NCBI GenBank assembly: GCA_016716705.1
Contig: JADJVF010000002.1
Location: 1-64,000 of the forward strand
Reading direction: 5' to 3'
Length of the DNA: 64,000 nt
From: Holophagales bacterium
GTDB taxonomy: Bacteria > Acidobacteriota > Thermoanaerobaculia > UBA5066
The notes under the pieces were generated by a model. The model saw nothing but the letters and a program-made list of their open reading frames with translations, had not been told where the DNA came from and did no database searches. A program made the position numbers and the translations under genes. This document shows positions 26,182 through 35,200 of the stretch, piece after piece; the first letter of the stretch is position 1, and each line of letters opens with the position of its first letter.

Positions 26182-26184
26182 GGC

Positions 26185-27699
26185 TCAGCCCCCCCCGCCC
26201 CGCGTCCCGAGGACGGCGCGGATGTAGAGGTCGGGGTCCAGGAGCTGCGCGGCGGCGCCGTCCGCGAAGCGGAAGAGGACGCCGGCGCCGAGGCCGATGG
26301 CGACCGTGATCGCGCAGAGAGCGAGGACCGGGCCGAGGAGGGACGCGCGCTCGACGCCGGAGAGGGGCGGCGCGGAGGCGCCCGGGCCGTCCGCGGGGGC
26401 CGGCTTCCAGAAGGCCTCGGCCCAGATCTTCGTCATCGAGAAGAGGGTCAGGAGGCTCACGCCGAGGGCGACGGCGACGATCGCGCCGTGCCCCGCCTCG
26501 AGGCCGGCGCGGACGAGGAAGTACTTGGCCCAGAAGCCCGACAGGGGCGGGATGCCCGCGAGGGAGAGCGCCGGGACGAGGAAGGCCGCGGCGAGGAGGG
26601 GCGAACGCGCGAGGAGGCCTCCGAGGCGGTCGAGGGAGAAGCTCCCGCCGACGCGCCGCATCACCCCCGCCACGAGGAAGAGGTTGGCCTTCACGACGAT
26701 GTGGTGGAGGACGTAGAAGACCGTTCCCGCGAGCGCGAGGCGGGTCCCGACCCCGAGCCCCATGAGCATGTAGCCGATCTGGCTGACGATGTGGAAGGAG
26801 AGGACCTTCCGCACGTCGGTCTGGGCCATCGCCCCGAGGACCCCGGTCACCATCGTGAGGCCCGCGATGGCGAGGACGAGAGGGCTCGTGAAGCCGGGGT
26901 CGCGGTTGAAGACGAGCGTCAGGACGCGGACGAGCGCGTAGACGCCGACCTTCGTCAGGAGGCCGGCGAAGAGGGCCGCGACCGGCATCGGCGGCGTGTG
27001 GTACGAGGCGGGGAGCCAGAAGAAGAGGGGGAAGGCGGCCGCCTTGATGCCGAAGGCGACGAGGAAGAGCGTCGCCACGACGCTCGGGAGCCCCTGCGCC
27101 GGGAGGGCGCGGAGCGCGACGGCGGCGTCGGCCATGTTGAGCGTCCCGACCGACCCGTAGAGGAGCCCCGCCCCGGCGAGGAAGAGGGCCGAGGAGACGA
27201 GGTTCAGGACGACGTACTTCAGCGCCCCCGTCAGCTGCGCGCGTTCGCCCCCGAGCGAGACGAGGACGAAGGAGGACATGAGCATGACCTCGAACCAGAC
27301 GTAGAGGTTGAAGAGGTCGCCCGTCAGGAACGCGCCGCAGACGCCCATGGAAAGGACGTGGAGGAGAGGGTGGTAGCCGAAGCGCTCCCGCGCGGCGTCG
27401 ATGCCGGCGGCGGAGAAGGCGACGACGGCGGCGAGGATGACGGCCGCGACGACGACCATCGCCGCGGCGAAGCGGTCGGCCACGAGGCTGATGCCGAAGG
27501 GCGCGGGCCACGCGCCGGCCTGCGTGACGAGGATCGTCCCGTCGAGCGTGGCGGCGAGGAGGAAGCCCGACGCGGCGAGGAGGCCCGCGGCCCCCGCGAA
27601 GCTCGCGACCCGCGCCGCCCGCGGGGCGCGGGAGAGGAGGATCGTCGCGATCGCCGTCGCGAGCGGGACGAGGAGCGGGAGGACGAGGAGGAGGTTCAC
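26185..27699 (-). CDS. mrpD: Mrp antiporter subunit D
   Basis: 504 residues, homologous to the NuoM/N-type proton-pumping subunits of complex I. Around fourteen membrane spans; the discontinuous-helix lysine and glutamate regions are visible (WFEVMLMSSFVLVSLGGERA; FGIKAAAFPLFFWLPASYHT; HIVSQIGYMLMGLGVGTRLA; HHIVVKANLFLVAGVMRRVG). GTG start overlaps mrpC. Confidence 0.94.
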   Translation of the reverse strand: MNLLLVLPLLVPLATAIATILLSRAPRAARVASFAGAAGLLAASGFLLAATLDGTILVTQAGAWPAPFGISLVADRFAAAMVVVAAVILAAVVAFSAAGIDAARERFGYHPLLHVLSMGVCGAFLTGDLFNLYVWFEVMLMSSFVLVSLGGERAQLTGALKYVVLNLVSSALFLAGAGLLYGSVGTLNMADAAVALRALPAQGLPSVVATLFLVAFGIKAAAFPLFFWLPASYHTPPMPVAALFAGLLTKVGVYALVRVLTLVFNRDPGFTSPLVLAIAGLTMVTGVLGAMAQTDVRKVLSFHIVSQIGYMLMGLGVGTRLALAGTVFYVLHHIVVKANLFLVAGVMRRVGGSFSLDRLGGLLARSPLLAAAFLVPALSLAGIPPLSGFWAKYFLVRAGLEAGHGAIVAVALGVSLLTLFSMTKIWAEAFWKPAPADGPGASAPPLSGVERASLLGPVLALCAITVAIGLGAGVLFRFADGAAAQLLDPDLYIRAVLGTRGGGG

Positions 27700-28043
27700 G
27701 AGCCCTCCTCCCGCATCCCGTCGACGTCGTCGGTCCCCGCCTCCTGGCAGGTGCGCTTCAGGAGGACGAGGGCGAACGCCTGGACGCCGAAGCCGATGAC
27801 GATCGCCGTCAGGATGAGGGCCTGCGGCAGCGGGTCGGCCGAGGGGACCGGCGGCGCGAGCGCGCCGGGCGGGACGATCGGCGGGCCCTCGCGGACGAGC
27901 CGGCCGGCCGTGAAGATGAGGAGGTTCGCGGCGTAGCCGAGGAGGGCGAGGCCGAAGACGACCCGGACGGCCCCCCGGCGCAGGAGGAGGTAGGTCCCCG
28001 TCGCGTAGAGGACGCCGACCGTGAGGGCGAGGACGAACGTCAC
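27696..28043 (-). CDS. mrpC: Mrp antiporter subunit C
   Basis: 115 residues, NuoK-like, three membrane spans with a proline-rich loop between spans two and three and the conserved DPLPQALILTAIVIGFGVQA. Overlaps mrpB and mrpD by four bases each. Confidence 0.93.
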   Translation of the reverse strand: MTFVLALTVGVLYATGTYLLLRRGAVRVVFGLALLGYAANLLIFTAGRLVREGPPIVPPGALAPPVPSADPLPQALILTAIVIGFGVQAFALVLLKRTCQEAGTDDVDGMREEGS

Positions 28044-28456
28044 GGCTCGTCCTCCTCCTGGAGCGTGAGGAGGATGAGGAGGACGACGCCGAGGACGGTG
28101 ACGTAGACGCCGGTGTCGAACAGGACGGGGGTCCCGGGCTTGCCGACGACGGGGAGCGGTGTTTCCCCCCAGAGGCCGGTCATGAAGGGGCTTCCCGCAG
28201 CGAGGCTCACGAGGCCGCTTCCGAGGGCCGCGAGGAGGCCGGTGCCGATGAGGACCTCGGGCCGGGCCGGCAGGAGACGCCGCGCGGAATCGACCCCGCC
28301 GGTCAGGGCGAGGAGCGAGTAGGCGGTGGCGGCGACGAGGCCCCCGACGAATCCGCCCCCCGGCTCGTTGTGCCCGCGGAAGAGGAGGAAGACGGAGAAG
28401 AGGAGGAGGAGAGGGAAGAGGAGCCGCGCCGCCGAGGCGAGGATGACCGACCTCAT
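28040..28456 (-). CDS. mrpB: Mrp antiporter subunit B
   Basis: 138 residues: RLLFPLLLLFSVFLLFRGHN then EPGGGFVGGLVAATAYSLLA, the MnhB signature, followed by two more membrane segments (VYVTVLGVVLLILLTLQEE). ATGA overlap with the end of mrpA. Confidence 0.93.
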   Translation of the reverse strand: MRSVILASAARLLFPLLLLFSVFLLFRGHNEPGGGFVGGLVAATAYSLLALTGGVDSARRLLPARPEVLIGTGLLAALGSGLVSLAAGSPFMTGLWGETPLPVVGKPGTPVLFDTGVYVTVLGVVLLILLTLQEEDEP

Positions 28457-30771
28457 CGCTCCTCCCCCTTCGGCCCCGCGGCGCCCGCGGAGAGGCGGAG
28501 CTTCACGAGGGCGAAGACGCCGATCGCGGCGACGGCGAGGACCGTGATCTCGCCGAGCGTGTCGAGCCCGCGGAAGTCGACGAGGATGACGTTGACGACG
28601 TTGCGCCCCTTCGCGAGCGAGAGGCTCGCCTCCGAGAAGAACGGCGAGAGGCGCGACCTCAGCGGCTCGGCGTGGACCGCGAGGACGAAGCCCGCCATGA
28701 GCGCCCCGGTGGCCGTCGCGAGGAGGCCGTCGGCCACGCGCGACCGCGGCGTCGACCGGCTCCTCAGCCGCGGCAGCCGCCTCAGGACCGCGACGAACAG
28801 GAGGACCGAGAGCGTCTCGATGGCGAACTGCGTCATCGCGAGGTCGGGCGCCCCGAAGACGAGGAAGAGGAGCGCGATGCCGTAGCCCGTCACGCCGAGC
28901 GCGACGACGGCCGCGAGGCGCGACCCGGCGGCGACGGTCCCGACGGCGCCCGCGGCGACGAGGAGGGCGAGGACCGCCTCGATGGGCCGGACGGAGCGGA
29001 GCGCGTCCGGCGCGCCGAGGAGGCCGCGCGAGAGGAGGAGGGGCGCCGAGAGGGCGACGACGGCGAGGAGGACGATCCGCACGTCCTGGCGGAGGGACCC
29101 GGAAGAGAGGAGTCCCGCCGTCCCCTTCGCGAGCTTCACGAGGCCGGCGAGCCCGTCGCGGTAGAGGCGGGCTGGGCCGAGGACGGACACCGGCGCGAGG
29201 CGTTCGGCGAGGGCGCGGATCCGCACGCGGTTCGCCCAGAAGGCGACACCGGCCGCGAGCGTGACGAGGCTCTTGAGGAGGACGAGGTTGAAGCCGTGCC
29301 AGAGCTCCAGCTTCACGCCGTAGGGGTGGCCGAGCGCGGCCGAGGCCGCGGAGGAGAGGAAGGGCGAGATCGCCCCTGCGAAGAGGCCGCAGGCGAGGCT
29401 CCCGAGACCGAGGAGGACGGGGCCGAGCCACATCGCGAAGGGAGCCTCGTGAGGGACCTTCGGCGTGTCGCCCCGCGCGCCGGTGAACGGCCCGAACCCG
29501 ACGGCGAGCGCGACGGCGACGAGGAGCATGTTCGACCCGACCGCGACGGGAACGAGGAGGAGGGGGACCGGCGAGGCCCTCAGGGCCGCATCGTAGAGCA
29601 GCTCCTTGCTGACGAAGCCGAGGAGGGGCGGCAGGCCCGCCATCGAGAAGGCCGCCGCCACCGCGGCGACGCCTGTCGCGGGGAGGAGGGCGAGGAGGCC
29701 GCCGAGGCGGGTGACGTCGCGCGTCCCGGTCTCGTGGTCGAGGATGCCCGCGACGAGGAAGAGCGCCGCCTTGTAGAGGGCGTGCGCGAGGAGGAGGACC
29801 ATCGCCGCACCGAGCGCCGCGGGCGTGCCGACGCCGATGAGCATCGTGAGCGAGCCGAGGGAGCTGACGGTCGAGAAGGCGAGGAGGCGCTTGAGGTCCC
29901 TCTGGCCCACCGCGAGGACGGCCCCCGTGAGCATCGTGGCCGCGCCCGCCGTCGTCACGATCCAGCCCCACTCGGGCGTCCCGCCGAGCGCGGGGTGCAG
30001 GCGTGCCAGGAGGTAGACCCCCGCCTTCACCATCGTCGCCGAGTGGAGATAGGCGCTTATGGGCGTCGGCGCGGCCATGGCGCCCGGGAGCCAGAAGTGG
30101 AACGGGACCTGTGCCGACTTCGTGAAGGCGCCGAGGAGGACGAGGAGGAGAGCCGGGGTGTAGAGGGGGTGGGCCTTCAGCGCGTCGGCGTTCGCGACGA
30201 GGGCGGAGATCTCGAGGCTCCCGCCCGCCTGCCCGAGCAGTACGAAGCCGGCGAGGAGGGCGAGCCCTCCGCCCCCGGTGACGAGGAGAGCCTGGAGCGC
30301 CGCGGCGCGTACCTCGGCCTTCTCGCGGTCGAAGCCGATCAGGAAGTAGGAAAGGATGCTCGTCGCCTCCCAGAAGACGAAGAGCCCGACGACGTTGTCC
30401 GAGAGGACGAGGCCGAGCATCGCCGCGAGGAAGGCGACGAGGTACCCGAGGAGGGCGCCGCGCCGCGCATGCCCCTCCATGTAGCTGCCGGCGTAGAGGA
30501 GAACGAGAGCCCCGATGCCGGTGACGATCAGTGTCATCAGGAGGGAGAGGCCGTCGAGGCGGAAGGAAAGCGAGATGCCGAGCTCGGGGATCCAGGCGAG
30601 CGCGACGGTGCGCACCCCGCCCTCTGCGACCTCAGGGACGTAGCGGACGAACCAGGCGAAGAGGCCCGCCGGGAAGAGCGCCAGGAGCGGGGCGGCACGC
30701 CGCCCGAGCCCCCTCTCGAGGGCGGGCGAAAGGAGCGCCACGAGGAACCCGGTCAGGACGGCGGCAATCAC
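28453..30771 (-). CDS. mrpA: Mrp antiporter subunit A
   Basis: 772 residues from GTG 30771, the first codon before a clear membrane helix (VIAAVLTGFLVALLSPALER). NuoL-like: YMEGHARRGALLGYLVAFL, VLFVFWEATSILSYFLIGFD, the proton-path PFHFWLPGAMAAPTPISAYL HSATMVKAGVYLLARL, and a C-terminal extension FGAPDLAMTQFAIETLSVLL and DFRGLDTLGEITVLAVAAIG that belongs to MrpA. With subunits B-G it forms a multisubunit Na+(Li+)/H+ antiporter in the inner membrane. First gene of the operon; its promoter must lie in the ~90 bases upstream, which include a TTATAC. Confidence 0.93.
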   Translation of the reverse strand: MIAAVLTGFLVALLSPALERGLGRRAAPLLALFPAGLFAWFVRYVPEVAEGGVRTVALAWIPELGISLSFRLDGLSLLMTLIVTGIGALVLLYAGSYMEGHARRGALLGYLVAFLAAMLGLVLSDNVVGLFVFWEATSILSYFLIGFDREKAEVRAAALQALLVTGGGGLALLAGFVLLGQAGGSLEISALVANADALKAHPLYTPALLLVLLGAFTKSAQVPFHFWLPGAMAAPTPISAYLHSATMVKAGVYLLARLHPALGGTPEWGWIVTTAGAATMLTGAVLAVGQRDLKRLLAFSTVSSLGSLTMLIGVGTPAALGAAMVLLLAHALYKAALFLVAGILDHETGTRDVTRLGGLLALLPATGVAAVAAAFSMAGLPPLLGFVSKELLYDAALRASPVPLLLVPVAVGSNMLLVAVALAVGFGPFTGARGDTPKVPHEAPFAMWLGPVLLGLGSLACGLFAGAISPFLSSAASAALGHPYGVKLELWHGFNLVLLKSLVTLAAGVAFWANRVRIRALAERLAPVSVLGPARLYRDGLAGLVKLAKGTAGLLSSGSLRQDVRIVLLAVVALSAPLLLSRGLLGAPDALRSVRPIEAVLALLVAAGAVGTVAAGSRLAAVVALGVTGYGIALLFLVFGAPDLAMTQFAIETLSVLLFVAVLRRLPRLRSRSTPRSRVADGLLATATGALMAGFVLAVHAEPLRSRLSPFFSEASLSLAKGRNVVNVILVDFRGLDTLGEITVLAVAAIGVFALVKLRLSAGAAGPKGEER

Positions 30772-30859
30772 GCGGACCGGTATAACACCGGCACGCCCCA
30801 CCCTATTCCAGGTTCCCACACGAACCCGACGAGCCCCGCCGGGTCGAGCGCGCAGGCCT

Positions 30860-32191
30860 TCAGAACCTCAGCGAGATCCCCGCCTGCCCGCGCGTCTCGG
30901 TCCCGAAATCGCCGCTGCTGCGCTCCGCCGAGAGGAGGAGGGACAGCGAGCGGCTCAGGTTCACCGAACCGTTCAGCGAGAACCGGTTCGTCTGCGGCCG
31001 GGTCTCGACGACGATGCCGTCCGTGCCCGTGAAACGGAGGACCGACAACGCGGTGGCGTAGTCGAGCGAGACGTAGACGCGGCTGCCGAAGCTCCGGCCG
31101 ATCGACGCGTACCAGGAGTCGTAGGCGTTTCCCGGACGGTCGATCCGGTTGTCGGAGACGGTGAGGTCGACGCCCGAACCGAAGACGTTGCCCGCGTGGA
31201 ACCCGGCGGTGATCCGACCCGTCGAGCCGTCGTCGCGGTTCCCGCGGTCGCTGGCATACCCGGCGAAGACGCGGACCCCGCGGGCGACCTCGACGGTCAG
31301 CCGCCCGCCGGCCGACTCGTAGAGGAACCCGGTGAGAAGGCGCGGATCGATCGGTCTCCCGTCGATCTGGTCCTGCGTGATGGTTCTCGCGTCGTAGGAG
31401 TGCCCCCGGTGGTAGAGGCCCTGCAGCTCGACGCGCGAGGAGACGGACCAGCGCGCGTTCACGAACGCGTAGCTCAGGCCGGCGTCCGCCTGGCCCCCGG
31501 GTTTGGCCACGTCGTACTCGCCGGCGACGTAGAAGAAGAGCTTCTTGCCGACGGGGAGGAAGTTCGTCGTGGTGAGGACCGACCTCTCGGTCAGCCCCGA
31601 GTGGCGGATCGTCACGAAACCGAGGACGTGCCGCTGCCCCCCTTCGCCGTCGAGGGCGGCGTAGGCCCCGCCCTTCGTCACGCCGTTCACCCAGCCCGCC
31701 TCCCAGCCCTTCGGCTCGAGGCCGCCGAAGAGACCGAAGCGCGGCCGGAACTTCCGCTTTCCCTTGCCCTTTCGCCCGCGCACCTCGACGAGGGCGCCGC
31801 CCACCGAACCGAGGCCGCCGAGGTCGGTGATCCACTGCTGTCCGACGCGAACCCCGATCCTGCCGTTCGAGAAGCGGCCGCCGGCCCACGCGTCCCAGAG
31901 CGAAAAACGGTTCTGCCGGTCGTCTCCGCCGGCCCCGTAGGTCGAGCCGCGCCCGTCGAAGGCGTACTCGAAGCCGTTCTCGTCCCGCTCGGCCGACTTG
32001 ACGGTCAGGGTCGCCACGGCCTCGTTCGAGGAAAAGGACGCGCCCCCGTCCTCCGGGCGGCTCTGGCTGCCCTGGAGAAACAGGGAGACGCGGCCCCAGC
32101 CGCTCGACTGGGCACGGGCACCCCCCGGGACCGCGAGGGCGGCGAAGGTCCCGAAGGTCGCGAGGGTGAGGCGAAGCGTTCTATACGTCAT
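30860..32191 (-). CDS. outer-membrane beta-barrel protein of the multiheme locus
   Basis: 443 residues. Signal peptide 1-27 ending GGARAQ. The mature chain alternates amphipathic strands with glycine turns throughout (GFEYAFDGRGSTYGAGGDDR, LFFYVAGEYDVAKPGGQADA, GSRVYVSLDYATALSVLRF) and ends in a C-terminal phenylalanine (AGISLRF), the signal for barrel insertion. I see no heme motif. It starts 12 bases after the 63-heme cytochrome stops and is probably co-transcribed. The likely job is the outer-membrane sheath of an electron conduit, as MtrB-type porins do, though it is smaller than those; no sequence match to them is claimed. Confidence 0.8.
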   Translation of the reverse strand: MTYRTLRLTLATFGTFAALAVPGGARAQSSGWGRVSLFLQGSQSRPEDGGASFSSNEAVATLTVKSAERDENGFEYAFDGRGSTYGAGGDDRQNRFSLWDAWAGGRFSNGRIGVRVGQQWITDLGGLGSVGGALVEVRGRKGKGKRKFRPRFGLFGGLEPKGWEAGWVNGVTKGGAYAALDGEGGQRHVLGFVTIRHSGLTERSVLTTTNFLPVGKKLFFYVAGEYDVAKPGGQADAGLSYAFVNARWSVSSRVELQGLYHRGHSYDARTITQDQIDGRPIDPRLLTGFLYESAGGRLTVEVARGVRVFAGYASDRGNRDDGSTGRITAGFHAGNVFGSGVDLTVSDNRIDRPGNAYDSWYASIGRSFGSRVYVSLDYATALSVLRFTGTDGIVVETRPQTNRFSLNGSVNLSRSLSLLLSAERSSGDFGTETRGQAGISLRF

Positions 32192-32203
32192 CGCTCGTCC
32201 TCC

Positions 32204-35200
32204 TCAGCCATTCCCCTGCGGGTGGCACCCGTAGCAGGCGTTCGAGTCGTACACGTACCCGGGGCGCCCCCGGTGCTCCGAGTCCATCTTTGACCTCGTG
32301 TGGCACGTGACGCAGGTGAAGATGGCGTAGTTCGACGGGTTCGTGTGGCAGGCCGAGCAGGGGTTGCCCGCGTGCTTTCCCGTCACGATCGGGAACCAGG
32401 TGTGGTTGAACGTCCCCTGGCCCCACGACGTGTCCGTCGCCTTGTGGCACGTCTCGCACGTCGTCGGGAATCCCGCCGTGACGTGGTTCGGGTTCGTCGT
32501 CGTCTGGTACTTCGTCAGGTGGCACCCGACGCAGGTGCGCGGCGTCCCGCCGTACACCCCGCCTATGTGACACGCGGCGCACGGGGCCGTCGCGTGACGG
32601 CCCTGCAGCGGGAACACGGCTGCGTGGTTGAACGTCCCCTGGCCCCACGACGTGTCCGTCGCCCTGTGGCACGTCTCGCACGTCGTCGGGAATCCCGCGG
32701 CCTGGTGGTTCGGGTTCGTCGTCGCCTGGTACTTCGAAAGGTGGCACCCGACGCAGGTGCGCGGCGTCCCGCCGTAGACCCCGTTGACGTGACACGAGGC
32801 GCACGCCGCCGTCGCGTGCTTCCCCTGCAGCGGGAACACGGCCGCGTGGTTGAACGTCCCCTGGCCCCACGACGTGTCCGTCGCCTTGTGGCACGTCTCG
32901 CACGTCGTCGGGAATCCCGCGGCCTGGTGGTTCGGGTTCGTCGTCGCCTGGTACTTCGAAAGGTGGCACCCGACGCAGGTGCGCGGAGTCCCGCCGTAGA
33001 CCCCGTTGACGTGACACGAGGCGCACGCCGCCGTCGCGTGACGGCCCTGCAGCGGGAACACGGCCGCGTGGTTGAACGTCCCCTGGCCCCACGACGTGTC
33101 CGTCGCCTTGTGGCACGTCTCGCACGTCGTCGGGAACCCCGCCTGCACGTGGTTCGGGTCTTTCGTCGCCTGGTACTTCGCCAGGTGGCACCCCGCGCAG
33201 TCCCGCGCCGTTCCCTTGTAGACCCCGTTCTTGTGGCACGAGGCGCACGCCTGCGTCGCGTGGGTCCCCACGAGCGGGAACACCGCCGCGTGGTTGAACG
33301 TCCCCTGGCCCCACGACGTGTCCGTCGCCTTGTGGCACGTCTCGCACGTCGTCGGGAACCCCGCCTGCACGTGGTTCGGGTCCTTCGTCGCCTGGTACTT
33401 CGCCAGGTGGCACCCCGCGCAGTCCCGCGCCGTTCCCTTGTAGACCCCGTTCTTGTGGCACGAGGCGCACGCCTGCGTCGCGTGGGTCCCTACGAGCGGG
33501 AACACGGCCGCGTGGTTGAACACCCCCTGGCTCCACGACGTGTCGGACACCTTGTGACAGACCTGGCACGTCGTCGGGAACGCCGCCTGCACGTGGTTCG
33601 GGTTCGTCGTCGCCTGGTACTTCGGCAGGTGGCACGAAACGCAGTCGCTCTGAAGACCCTGGAAGACCCCGTTCGTGTGGCACGTGGCGCAGAGCGGGCC
33701 CGAGTGGCGGCCCAGGAGGGGCCACTTCGAGTGGTTGAACGTCCCCTGTTTCCAGGAGGCGTCGGCGACCTTGTGACAGCTTTCACAGGTCGTCGGGAAC
33801 CCCGCGGTGACGTGGTTCGGGTTCACCGCCTTCTGGTAGTCGGCCTGGTGGCACGAGGCGCACGCCGACGGGAGCCCCTGGAAGACGCCGCTCCGGTGGC
33901 AGGCGGTACACGCCTGGCCCGCGTGCTTGCCCGCGAGCGGCCACTTGGAGTGATTGAACGCCACCCCCGTCCACGCCGGGTCCGTCGCCTTGTGGCACGT
34001 CTCGCACGTCGTCGGGAATCCCGCCAGGATGTGGCTCGGGTTCGTCGCCTTCTGGAACAGCGGGAGGTGGCACCCGGCGCAGTCGCGGGCCGTGCCGCGG
34101 TAGACGCCGCTCTTGTGACACGCGACGCAGGCCTGCGTGGTGTGCTTCCCGACGAGGGGGAAGGTCGTCGCGTGGTCGAACTTGCCCTGCTGCCAGGACG
34201 TGTCGGAGACCTTGTGGCACGTCTCGCACGCCGTCGGGAAACCCGCGGTGGCGTGGTTCGGGTTCACCGCCTTCTGGTAGTCGGCCTGGTGGCACGAGGC
34301 GCACGTCGACCCGAGCCCCTGGAAGACTCCGCTCCGGTGACAGGTCGTGCAGGCCTGGCTCGCGTGCCGGCCCACGAGGGGCCACTGCGGGTGGGTGAAC
34401 GAGACGCCTTTCCACGTCGGATCCGAGGACTTGTGGCACGTCTCGCACGTCGTCGGGAACCCCGCGAGGATGTGGCTCGGGTTCGTCGCCTTCTGGTACT
34501 CGGAGATGTGACACCCCGAGCAGTCGCGCGCCGTCCCGCGGTAGACGCCGTTCTTGTGGCAGGACGCGCAGGCCGCCGTCGCGTGCTTGCCGGCGAGCGG
34601 GAACGTCGCCTGGTGGTTGAAGCGGGCCTGTTCCCAGGACGTGTCGGAGATCTTGTGACACGTCTCGCACGTGGTCGGGAACCCCGCCGCGACGTGGTTC
34701 GGCTCCTTCGCCCGGTCGTAGTCCTCCTTGTGGCAGCCGATGCAGCCAGACCGTTCGCTCTTCCGGAAGACGCCGCCCGTGTGGCACTTCTCGCAGTCGA
34801 CTCCGGCGTGCGCCCCGGAAAGCGCGAAGCCGGTCGCCGCGGCGTGACTCCAGGTGACGGCGGTCCAGGAGGCCGGCCGGTGGCAGTTCTGGCAGTCGAG
34901 GCCCAGCCGCGTCTTGAACCGGTCGTCCTGCCTGCGGTACCAGTGGCAGTCGGCGCAGAGGCGAGGCGTCCCCTTCGTCTGCCCCTTGACGTGGCAGGAC
35001 GCGCAGGGAACGAGGAGGTGCTTGCCCTCGAGCGGCCACGACGTCTTGTGGAAGGCGCGCGAGGCGCTCTTCCACTGGGCGGAGGGGACGTGGCAGCTCT
35101 CGCAGCTCGGACCGAGCGTCCCCTGGTGCGCGTCCTTGTGACACGAGGCGCACGAGGACTTGAACCCCTTGTAGCGGACCGCCTTCCCCTTCCCCGCGGG

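Noticed and set aside
32400..33540. Possible CRISPR array or satellite because of regular direct repeats
   Set aside because: Repeats are contiguous, in frame, 222 bases long with no spacers, and encode heme-binding modules.
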